A DNA stretch of 64,000 nt, taken from positions 1,999,044 to 2,063,043 of the forward strand of contig NZ_JAHNZZ010000001.1 in the NCBI RefSeq assembly GCF_019039215.1, read 5' to 3'. This DNA is from Bacillus sp. FJAT-29790 (lineage in GTDB: Bacteria; Bacillota; Bacilli; Bacillales; Cytobacillaceae). The position numbers and the translations under genes are program-made. Of this stretch, positions 8,601-14,473 are shown one piece after another. The notes beneath the pieces are model-generated. The model saw nothing but the letters and a program-made list of their open reading frames with translations, did no database searches and was not told where the DNA came from. How positions within the stretch are numbered: position 1 is the stretch's first letter; each line of letters starts with the position of its first letter.

Positions 8601-9103
8601 TCATCTGACTTAATATGTAATATCCAATTAAGAAACTTATAAAACGAGTTTAGTTCGCTATTTTGAAGAGTCTCATAATAACCTTCAGACGTCTCCTTGT
8701 CTGTAACATTGAATAAATTGATTTTATTTTCTATCAACCAAATACTATTTCCATAAACCGATTCAATTTCAATAAGTAATTGGTTACAATAGCTATAATT
8801 GGCTTTAAAGTATTCTCTAGAGTACTCATCTGTTTTAGCTAGAAAATCAGATAATGTATCTTTATACATTGAGATTATCTCCAATTGCCATAGCATTTCA
8901 ACAGTATAGTTATTAATGTTCTCTACAAGATACTGAAAAATATGAATATTCCTTTGTGGAAACAATGTATTATTATAAATTTTTCTTAATTTTGGATTTT
9001 TACTGATCATTAGTAATTTCGATTTGATATTACTCTTATTTAATCGATATTTTAGCTGCTTTATATTCAAATAGCTATTTGTTCTTTTAAAGTTTTTTGT
9101 CAT
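5654..9103 (-). CDS. dtcA: Detocs sensor DtcA: TPR-type sensor with histidine-kinase-like C terminus
   Basis: A 1149-residue soluble protein with no membrane segment or signal peptide. Residues about 1-650 are helical with TPR-like repeats, for example SYSQGNYDDSIAICEEIL near 295-312 and GNIYLLKKDYQEALKSF near 480. LGIRHGTIIAQF places a histidine at 773, a candidate phospho-acceptor. The C terminus (about 1000-1149) resembles a GHKL ATPase: N-box FYAIFDNIV with Asn1027 and glycine box EEGGSGLYKIVKV near 1097-1107. The usual DxGxG box is not evident. In Detocs this protein senses phage infection and phosphorylates the receivers. Start ATG at 9103 with GGGGAT upstream. The identification rests on architecture plus the two adjacent receiver genes. 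Confidence 0.83.
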   Translation of the reverse strand: MTKNFKRTNSYLNIKQLKYRLNKSNIKSKLLMISKNPKLRKIYNNTLFPQRNIHIFQYLVENINNYTVEMLWQLEIISMYKDTLSDFLAKTDEYSREYFKANYSYCNQLLIEIESVYGNSIWLIENKINLFNVTDKETSEGYYETLQNSELNSFYKFLNWILHIKSDELVSPARFEIELQRMVQTWSWVKKYNLSDFLLFHFSIAEDFEDIDLNSLLNVLENLSLIDRYFTLLKITENLIDSDIKKVDDAVLNKAYNILYSIYPNNLSPYYRILKNDYTETTNEENAMLILALNSYSQGNYDDSIAICEEILQTLPYEIGVYEIYAKSLLVKDINNLEDSEAKFYIRIINLLLEIYSTKNREVSEEKIDEILKICIAHNTNKWAWKLLSLITNQKYGMKIFESIPIFKKGFKYSSFLKPQILSSLFKESYYQDQYIELNFYPESITYKIHKAYSQLDLNQIESLDIEENRKHRLLGNIYLLKKDYQEALKSFNKISSDSFIYKPEIFKGKINSYIGLENFEVALNLLIDSYLEEYEVIHDIDLIFMYESLLEEEYSYSNINILIFVELLTRYTDHNLEIRKHNFLEDFLVENDVNLISEMTFDLGKYPKEKLIFVLKEYCTIDNMSQYYYFETYEQVEEERIKICRILTQIDPDNKNDYSEEIRDLNEKSQIRVHTAALEKSKIYVDTEGIKKQALSLIDNNFNRITEYFSSSKSKGLPVEFYFNGENEKDGNTFKRNSYSEIYNEMIFQLRDTFIFSKQYGLNVYLSLGIRHGTIIAQFRKLFEKDYFLTLFNSYENKYKVNQYWLEKLNVNQSNRNHVISAFNSFNKNIDDLLNLLKDAKLQISTDLNDTIALFNYYIKQVELIILYAKHVNTENLTIDTFIDQIIEMLWEYTERNLNVVREYLNTDFKYNLLDAINSFIIEIEEINKMTGMQLNLQEFNNKIIDLRTEIEYQIKHVSNWFTKENIVDIDNFTLELPVNIALEYIKSSNFNISIDSTIEINTNKLKVQGKYLKWFNELFYAIFDNIVKRSGFHNEFKFELEIKYESPFLKIECINPINLDAQEILNRREVLKDKLSEINYISTHEESNILARASEEGGSGLYKIVKVLRYDIKTPTFNLDFGIDDDENYFIYISLDTRGIIFEDINS

Positions 9104-9135
9104 AAAATATCCCCAATCTTATTAAGGAGTGTAAA

Positions 9136-9693
9136 ATGATTATTGATTTTATTGATTTTTCAAACGCACAACATATATCTCTAGTAACAACCTCAATAAC
9201 TGCAGTAATAACGCTTACTACTTTATTTTTTACAATTAGAAATAATAAATCAAATAACTTCGTTAATTCAGTAAATAAAGAACGAATTGATTCTTTAAAA
9301 AATCTAAAAGTAAATGTAGCTGAATTTAATAGCCTTTTATTTTCAATTATATATGAAAATGGTTCTAAGGAAACAAGTTACATAATTAAATTAAAATGTT
9401 TAATTGAATTTCAATTAAATTCAAAGAAATCATTTGAACTAGAAATTATCTCACATCTTAACAACATTGTTAAACTTCATACTGTGTTACGTAATCCAAA
9501 AGATCATTCTAAAGAAGAATTATTATCTATTTTCAGTGATTTAAAAATCAATATTCCTGCAAACTTGATTTATCTTAATAATAAGCAATTTATAACAAGT
9601 CTATTAAAGATAGAGCAAAATTTATTTGAAGACTTGATAAATAAGCATATTAAAAATGAATGGGAAAGAATAAAAAAAGATAGTAGAGCGTGA
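9136..9693 (+). CDS. Small membrane-anchored protein of unknown function
   Basis: A 185-residue protein with AAGGAGTG directly before the ATG. Residues about 14-34 (ISLVTTSITAVITLTTLFFT) form one transmembrane helix; the rest is charged, helical and lysine/asparagine-rich, probably cytoplasmic. I do not recognise a family. It is divergent from dtcA, with only 32 bp between the two start codons, and has the same low-GC codon use, so it probably came with the Detocs block. It could be an accessory part, such as a membrane link for the sensor, or an unrelated passenger. Confidence 0.7.
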   Translation: MIIDFIDFSNAQHISLVTTSITAVITLTTLFFTIRNNKSNNFVNSVNKERIDSLKNLKVNVAEFNSLLFSIIYENGSKETSYIIKLKCLIEFQLNSKKSFELEIISHLNNIVKLHTVLRNPKDHSKEELLSIFSDLKINIPANLIYLNNKQFITSLLKIEQNLFEDLINKHIKNEWERIKKDSRA

Positions 9694-9707
9694 ATATTTC
9701 CTAATAT

Positions 9708-10320
9708 TTAATTCAAATTTAAAAGCATAGATTTCAGTTCCATGATATCTATGCTATGTTTACTTCTAAGTAAAGTACTCAGTTCGTTTTCAACTTCTTT
9801 CACCGCATCTTGAATCTGAGTACTCCATTGTTCGTAGGTAACAGTTAATGTAATGGTATCAAGCCATGATTTTGTAAATGAAGGTTTACCTGCTATGGGA
9901 ATAGAAACCTTTATATCAGGGTTATTTGTCGATATATAAAATGATGCATAGCCCCCCATTGAAAAACCAGATATGCCAATTTTAATTGTAATAATTCTCT
10001 CTTAATCCTTAAAGTATTCACTTAAGTTCTGTATATTGATTGCTGATTGTTCAATAACTTCGTGCATATGGACGTAGGTATTCAAGCCAGTATCTCGTGG
10101 AAAAACTTGAGGAAATTTGTTGCTCTCATTTTTTCCCTTTATTTCCCTTTCTTTCCCCATGTCCTTTACAATCCATGCTTATGTAATAAAATCCTTTCAT
10201 TGCAAGCATATATCCAAAATCGATAGCTTGTTCACGATGCCCCGTGAATAAAAAATACCAACGGACAACTATATATTTTCTCCTAAAAAATATTTAAAAT
10301 TGGAATATCATTTACTACAC
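9708..10320 (-). pseudogene. Decayed alpha/beta hydrolase gene
   Basis: Read on the minus strand, pieces of one alpha/beta hydrolase can be joined across frames. VVNDIPILNIF near 10,318 ends in a stop; then WYFLFTGHREQAIDFGYMLA and MKGFYYISMDCKGHG follow; after a frame change comes FPQVFPRDTGLNTYVHMHEV, ending in YFKD and an in-frame stop; then ERIITIKIGISGFSMGGYAS. GFSMGG is the nucleophile elbow with the catalytic serine. The remaining 83-codon open frame at 9708-9959 is only its C-terminal part. At least two stops and two frameshifts are present, so it is dead. The TGHREQ and DCKGHG motifs resemble the prolyl-oligopeptidase/esterase type found in Bacillus. Confidence 0.75.
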
Positions 10321-10403
10321 TTGTCTCCTTTATTATTTTTTTCATAAGTAATCATCTATATCGCCTTTATTATTTCATGAACCAGCTATTTTTCACAAAG
10401 TTA

Positions 10404-10421
10404 TTCCGTTAAATGGCCCTT
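10404..10421. repeat. Partial copy of the 3770 repeat
   Basis: The 18 bases TTCCGTTAAATGGCCCTT are identical to 3770-3787 and in the same orientation. No matching right end with the internal hairpin is seen here, so it is a solo end or remnant. The two copies bracket the Detocs block, its membrane protein and the dead hydrolase. Confidence 0.55.
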
Positions 10422-10527
10422 TAATTGAACAATACAGCTGAAGTTTAAGGGTTGAAAGTAAAACCCTATCAATACAAGGAATTATTAAAGTTTGTTAAAT
10501 TTCGAACTTTATTTCAAAGTCACAATT

Positions 10528-10575
10528 AAATCGTGTTTTGATCTATCTTTTTTAAAACACGATTTTTCAATTTGT
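10528..10575 (+). terminator. Rho-independent terminator
   Basis: AAATCGTGTTTT at 10528-10539 pairs perfectly with AAAACACGATTT at 10554-10565, followed by TTCAATTTGTTCTTTT. No intact plus-strand gene lies just upstream, so it probably belonged to a gene now lost. It also insulates the SOS polymerase promoter. Confidence 0.75.
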
Positions 10576-10639
10576 TCTTTTATCAACACTTATGGAGTTA
10601 ATCACTTTTTTCAAGCCAACACTATTTTCCAGTACTAAA

Positions 10640-10680
10640 CGAACATACTTTCGTATATAATAAATACGAAGGTATGTTCT
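10640..10680 (+). promoter_or_regulatory. Double LexA-type operator over the polymerase promoter
   Basis: CGAACATACTTTCG (10640-10653) and CGAAGGTATGTTCT (10667-10680) are each a near match to the Bacillus LexA box CGAAC-N4-GTTCG. Together they form one larger inverted repeat: 16-bp arms at 10641-10656 and 10665-10680 with one mismatch. A -10-like TATAAT sits in the spacer. A repressor bound here would cover the promoter of the polymerase-yolD operon, whose start codon lies 22 bp further on. Confidence 0.8.
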
Positions 10681-10702
10681 TTTTTTAGGAAAAGGTGATA
10701 AC

Positions 10703-11935
10703 ATGATGAAGGAAAAAGTGATTTTCCTTGCAGATATCCAGTCGTTTTATGCTTCTGTTGAAAAGGTTAAGAATGATGCTTATAGAAATCAACCTCTAGT
10801 AGTAGCTGGAGATCCAGAAAGAAGATCAGGAATTATTCTAGCAGCATGTCCTTTAGCAAAGAACTTTGGGATTAAAACTGCGGAACCATTATGGCAAGCC
10901 CAAAATAAATGTCCAGAATTAGTTATTGTTAAACCTCATATGCAAGACTATATAAATGTCTCATTGGCTATAAGTCAGATTATGGAGCAATTTACCGATT
11001 TAGTAGAACCATTTTCAATTGATGAGCAATTTTTGGATATTTCCGGTAGCTTAAAAATATTTGGAAATGAATATATTATTGCTCATAAGTTACAGCAAAA
11101 AATACTAAATGAAACTGGATTATATGCGAGGGTTGGAATTGGTAAAAATAAAATCCTTGCGAAAATGGCATGTGACAATTTTGCCAAAAAAAATGAAAAT
11201 GGAATATTTAAATTAGATGGAACAAATATGGATGAGCTTTGGAAATTGCCTATTGGCAAAATGTTTGGGGTTGGAAGACGAATGGAAAAGCATTTGCAAG
11301 GAATGGGCATCTTTACAATTGGTCAATTAGCAAATTCCCCCATTAAAATTTTAAAAAAACGTTGGGGAATTAATGGAGAGGTACTTTGGCAGACGGCAAA
11401 TGGGATTGATTATTCTCCTGTTACTGTAAAAACATTCGATCAACAAAAAGCAATTGGTCATCAAATGACCTTACCAAGAGATTATTCAGAACTAGAAGAA
11501 ATCAAAATCGTTTTATTAGAACTTTGTACTGAAGTAGCTAGAAGATGTCGAGTTAAAGGATATATGGGAACCACTGTTTCATTTGGCGTTAGAGGAGCTG
11601 ATTTTGACTTTCCTACTGGTTTCAATAGACAAATATCCCTTCCAATTCCGACGAGTTTTGACTTAGATATTTTCAAGGCGGCATATGATTTATTACTTAA
11701 ACATTGGGATAAACAGCCTATAAGAAGTTTGGGTGTCTCATTAAGTAACTTACAAACCTCCGATTGCTATCAGATTGACTTGTTCGATAACTATTTAGAT
11801 CGGGAAAAGTTAAATCGTGCGTTAGACGCTATATGGGACAAATATGGGCGTACAGCCATATATAGAGCCTCCTCATTAACCAAATCGGGTCAGGCTTCTG
11901 AGCGTGCAAAAAAAATAGGTGGACATTACAAATAG
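10703..11935 (+). CDS. Y-family DNA polymerase, UvrX/YqjW type, SOS regulated
   Basis: A 410-residue protein of full length for the family (UvrX and YqjW are about 415). VIFLADIQSFYASVEKV near residues 5-21 holds the first catalytic aspartate and steric-gate region, FSIDEQFLDIS near 103-113 holds the SIDE acidic pair, and GVGRRMEKHLQGMGIFTIGQ near 189 is the helix-hairpin-helix thumb; the little-finger domain follows. It copies damaged templates during the SOS response. Start ATG with AAAGGTGATAAC upstream. It forms an operon with yolD 12 bp downstream. The element thus carries an intact polymerase, while the host copy at 18,029 is broken. It has DIQSFYAS where the host start shows VDM and family members usually DMKSFYAS. 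Confidence 0.93.
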   Translation: MMKEKVIFLADIQSFYASVEKVKNDAYRNQPLVVAGDPERRSGIILAACPLAKNFGIKTAEPLWQAQNKCPELVIVKPHMQDYINVSLAISQIMEQFTDLVEPFSIDEQFLDISGSLKIFGNEYIIAHKLQQKILNETGLYARVGIGKNKILAKMACDNFAKKNENGIFKLDGTNMDELWKLPIGKMFGVGRRMEKHLQGMGIFTIGQLANSPIKILKKRWGINGEVLWQTANGIDYSPVTVKTFDQQKAIGHQMTLPRDYSELEEIKIVLLELCTEVARRCRVKGYMGTTVSFGVRGADFDFPTGFNRQISLPIPTSFDLDIFKAAYDLLLKHWDKQPIRSLGVSLSNLQTSDCYQIDLFDNYLDREKLNRALDAIWDKYGRTAIYRASSLTKSGQASERAKKIGGHYK

Positions 11936-11947
11936 AGGTGATTATAA

Positions 11948-12292
11948 ATGGCAGTAAATAAATTGAGCAAAGGGTATAATTTACGCTGGGAATCGAGTCG
12001 AATGATGCTACCTGAACATAGGGAGCAGCTATTAGGGGAAAAACGAAAACAACAAGAGTTTAAACCTCCTTTACTAGATAATGATCAACTACAGGAGATC
12101 AACTGTATAATTATTAAATCCATTGAACAGAAGCGAGCAATTACGATTACCTATGCAGAAAAATACGGACCTGCAGAGTTCTGGGGATGGATCCAAAAGG
12201 TAGATACAATTGAAGGTTGGTTAAAAATTATCAATGAGGAAGATATCCTAATCCTTTCCTTTAAGAGAATCTTACAAGTTGAAATCAGCTAA
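11948..12292 (+). CDS. YolD-like protein, partner of the SOS polymerase
   Basis: A 114-residue protein of the YolD family. LRWESSRMMLPEHREQL near residues 12-28 is the conserved motif (W, MMLPEH), and the C-terminal half has the family's beta-rich domain ending in ILSFKRILQVEI. YolD/YqjX/YozK-type proteins are encoded beside UvrX/YqjW/YozL polymerases and are thought to influence the polymerase; the mechanism is not settled. AGAGGTGATTATAA precedes the ATG, and the 12 bp spacing to the polymerase indicates one SOS operon. Its stop codon lies at the edge of a 40-bp palindrome shared with the convergent tnpC-like gene. Confidence 0.9.
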   Translation: MAVNKLSKGYNLRWESSRMMLPEHREQLLGEKRKQQEFKPPLLDNDQLQEINCIIIKSIEQKRAITITYAEKYGPAEFWGWIQKVDTIEGWLKIINEEDILILSFKRILQVEIS

Positions 12293-12330
12293 CATGGAAG
12301 ACACCAATTCTAATCGGTGTCTTCCATGTT
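12291..12330. terminator. Palindrome shared by two convergent genes
   Basis: AACATGGAAGACACC at 12291-12305 is perfectly complementary to GGTGTCTTCCATGTT at 12316-12330, with a 10-base loop. The yolD stop (12290-12292) overlaps its left end and the tnpC-like stop (12310-12312) is in the loop. It most likely acts as a bidirectional terminator, although no T-run follows on the right. It could also be a trace of the junction that joined the recombinase module to yolD. Confidence 0.7.
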
Positions 12331-12810
12331 AAGATCGCTTGTGTCTACACCATGAAGATGAAGCTTTCGAAGAATACGAAGATTATGATGAAGAAGTTTT
12401 TGATGGCGCTCCTTCATCTCCTCAAAATCCTGCCGATAAACACTGGAACGCGCTTTCTCATTATTCAATGCTTTTGTTAGTCGCGAAATCTCAAGTTCAC
12501 TTTTTTGTATCCTTCGATCTAAAAGAGAAATTTCGATCTGAAGCTTTTCTTTATCCTTATGGTGATGATCTATCTCTTGCTGAATTTTGCTTTCCTTTTG
12601 CGATATAGCCCAATTCTCATCCCATAAAGATCGCAGATGAGGTTTATACAGTGCCGCTCGGCTAAGACCCGAAATATCAACAAGTTTAACGGCAGTAATT
12701 CGACAATTCTGCCCCTCTAAATCATGAAGATACTGAATGGCCCATTTTACGCGCTCTATACTTTCTTCTCGCTTTTTTTGCTGAAGCTCTCGTAATCCAT
12801 CATTCGCCAT
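12310..12810 (-). CDS. TnpC-like accessory protein of a Tn554-type recombinase operon
   Basis: A 166-residue protein. The N-terminal part (about 15-70) is a small HTH-like domain with VDISGLSRAALYKPHLRSLW. The rest (about 75-150) is a long coiled coil (KLQIEISLLDRRIQKSELEI and onward). TnpC of Tn554 has this form, and it helps the recombinases and influences orientation or frequency of insertion. It is the last gene of the recombinase operon, 4 bp after the third recombinase. Start ATG at 12810 with GGGTGTGATAAT upstream. Its last codons form part of the palindrome at 12291-12330. Confidence 0.8.
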   Translation of the reverse strand: MANDGLRELQQKKREESIERVKWAIQYLHDLEGQNCRITAVKLVDISGLSRAALYKPHLRSLWDENWAISQKESKIQQEIDHHHKDKEKLQIEISLLDRRIQKSELEISRLTKALNNEKARSSVYRQDFEEMKERHQKLLHHNLRILRKLHLHGVDTSDLNMEDTD

Positions 12811-12814
12811 ATTA

Positions 12815-14473
12815 TCACACCCAATCGGGTGATTTTGTAAGATTATTCAGTTTTGCCTCAAGTTTGTTGTCCTTAAATTGAGCAATTCCCTTTTCGCAAA
12901 TAGATAATATTCTTTCAAGATAGCTCAAATTCCTAACGGCATTTTCAAAATGAGCAGATCGGCGGGGATCTTTGGCAGTGCGGTCTATTATTTCTTGCCA
13001 ATAAGCATGTTCGGTTTTGTAATCATCATAATACTCAAGTTTCGGAACAAACCAATCACAAGCATAGCATTCAAAATGGACAGAGGTTCCTTTAGGATTG
13101 CAGCCAGAAATGTCACTACAGATCCCGACACCTTTTTTTCCATTAGCTTCCCATGTAAGATAACGTCTTGAATCTTTAGAAAGCTGCTTTATTGTTCGAT
13201 CATCCAGATTCAATATTTTTCCGCGGAATTCAACAGGACTATCATTCGGGTTACGGAGTCCAGAAATACCGAGATGAATTGCCTTGTGTTGCTCTACAAG
13301 TTGATGGGTGTAGTGTTTCGTCATTACCTCATTTTTGTGCCCAGTTAGCCGTCGAACTTGTTCAGTGGTATAACCTACAGTGTATAAACGGTCAGTAACT
13401 GTATTATGACGAAATTGATGGGTTGTCGGAATAACTAATAAGCCGCTTTCATCACGAAAATCAAAAATTAAAGCTAATTGACATAAAAGCAAGTTTATTT
13501 TAGGTCGTTGCCAATTTGTTATATTAGTACTTGACCGAGAGGAAAACTTAACTTCAAGATTCCCATTTTTCCCCTTAAAACTCCAATTTCGAATAACAAA
13601 TAAGTAATCTGTTTTAGCCCCTTGAACAGTTGGGTATTCCACAAGCAGCTTTTCGGTTTGCTTCTGAAGGTCTCGAATTAAATCAACTACATATTTACCA
13701 TGACCCGTATAAGCTACAGGAATCATCTTTACTTCCTCACGATCAAATCCTCCACTCTGTTTAAAAGTCGGAATCTGAATAACATATTCACCATAGAATG
13801 ATTTCAAACAATCTCGTTGCATAGATAATATTTCGGTAATTCGATTCGGAAAGGATCGTAAAAGCCAGTAAACTGTACGGAACTCTATAGGAATGTTGTT
13901 ACTCTCATTTTTCATGACCAGATCCCAAGAGCGAAGTACTTTTTTTGATAAAGGTTTTCTTTTGCTTTTTTCTTTAATAAACGGAAACGGATTTTTATTC
14001 TTTGTTGGTACTATATTTGGCATTTCATCAAAATCCGTTAATTTCATAAAAAAGTCTTGGAGAGCAGCATAATGTTTTTGCTGATTAACTATTGATGAAT
14101 TGTCTTGCCTCAAGAAATATTCGTATGCATTCACATGATCGCGGTTAATTTCCGCTAAAGGTATACCGGAATGGTATTGAACAATATATTTAAGAAATCG
14201 GGAAATTCTTAAGCATTTTTGAAAAGTATCATATATTGAGGTTTCTGAGAATAATGCATAATATTTAACCCACTCTTTGTATTGACTTGGAGCTTGATAA
14301 AAAGTAATTGTGTAACTTGCTTTTGGTAAAGAATCTTTATGCTTTTTACTGAAATACCAAGAATCATCTGAAAAATTGAAATGTCCAAATTGTTCAATTC
14401 TCCCTATAAGAAGTTCCTTTAGATTTTTAGTATTGCCTTCAAGGTATTGCTGATTATGAATACTTTTCTGCAT
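12815..14473 (-). CDS. Tyrosine recombinase, Tn554 TnpB-like (third of three)
   Basis: A 552-residue protein. The catalytic domain shows Arg in LLRSFPNRITEILSM near 205, HQFRH near 350 and LTGHKNEVMTKHYTHQ near 380, with the nucleophilic tyrosine. The C-terminal tail has a cysteine cluster (CSDISGCNP, then CYACDWF, near 450-475), probably a zinc-binding module as in TnpB. It acts in site-specific strand exchange for element insertion and excision. The start codon overlaps the previous recombinase by 20 bp; AAAGGATTCCG lies before it. All catalytic residues appear intact, so it is probably active. Confidence 0.88.
   Translation of the reverse strand: MQKSIHNQQYLEGNTKNLKELLIGRIEQFGHFNFSDDSWYFSKKHKDSLPKASYTITFYQAPSQYKEWVKYYALFSETSIYDTFQKCLRISRFLKYIVQYHSGIPLAEINRDHVNAYEYFLRQDNSSIVNQQKHYAALQDFFMKLTDFDEMPNIVPTKNKNPFPFIKEKSKRKPLSKKVLRSWDLVMKNESNNIPIEFRTVYWLLRSFPNRITEILSMQRDCLKSFYGEYVIQIPTFKQSGGFDREEVKMIPVAYTGHGKYVVDLIRDLQKQTEKLLVEYPTVQGAKTDYLFVIRNWSFKGKNGNLEVKFSSRSSTNITNWQRPKINLLLCQLALIFDFRDESGLLVIPTTHQFRHNTVTDRLYTVGYTTEQVRRLTGHKNEVMTKHYTHQLVEQHKAIHLGISGLRNPNDSPVEFRGKILNLDDRTIKQLSKDSRRYLTWEANGKKGVGICSDISGCNPKGTSVHFECYACDWFVPKLEYYDDYKTEHAYWQEIIDRTAKDPRRSAHFENAVRNLSYLERILSICEKGIAQFKDNKLEAKLNNLTKSPDWV

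Noticed and set aside
3600-10700. CRISPR array
   Set aside because: The repeats seen here are single palindromic elements and an 18-bp pair. There are no regularly spaced repeats and no cas genes.
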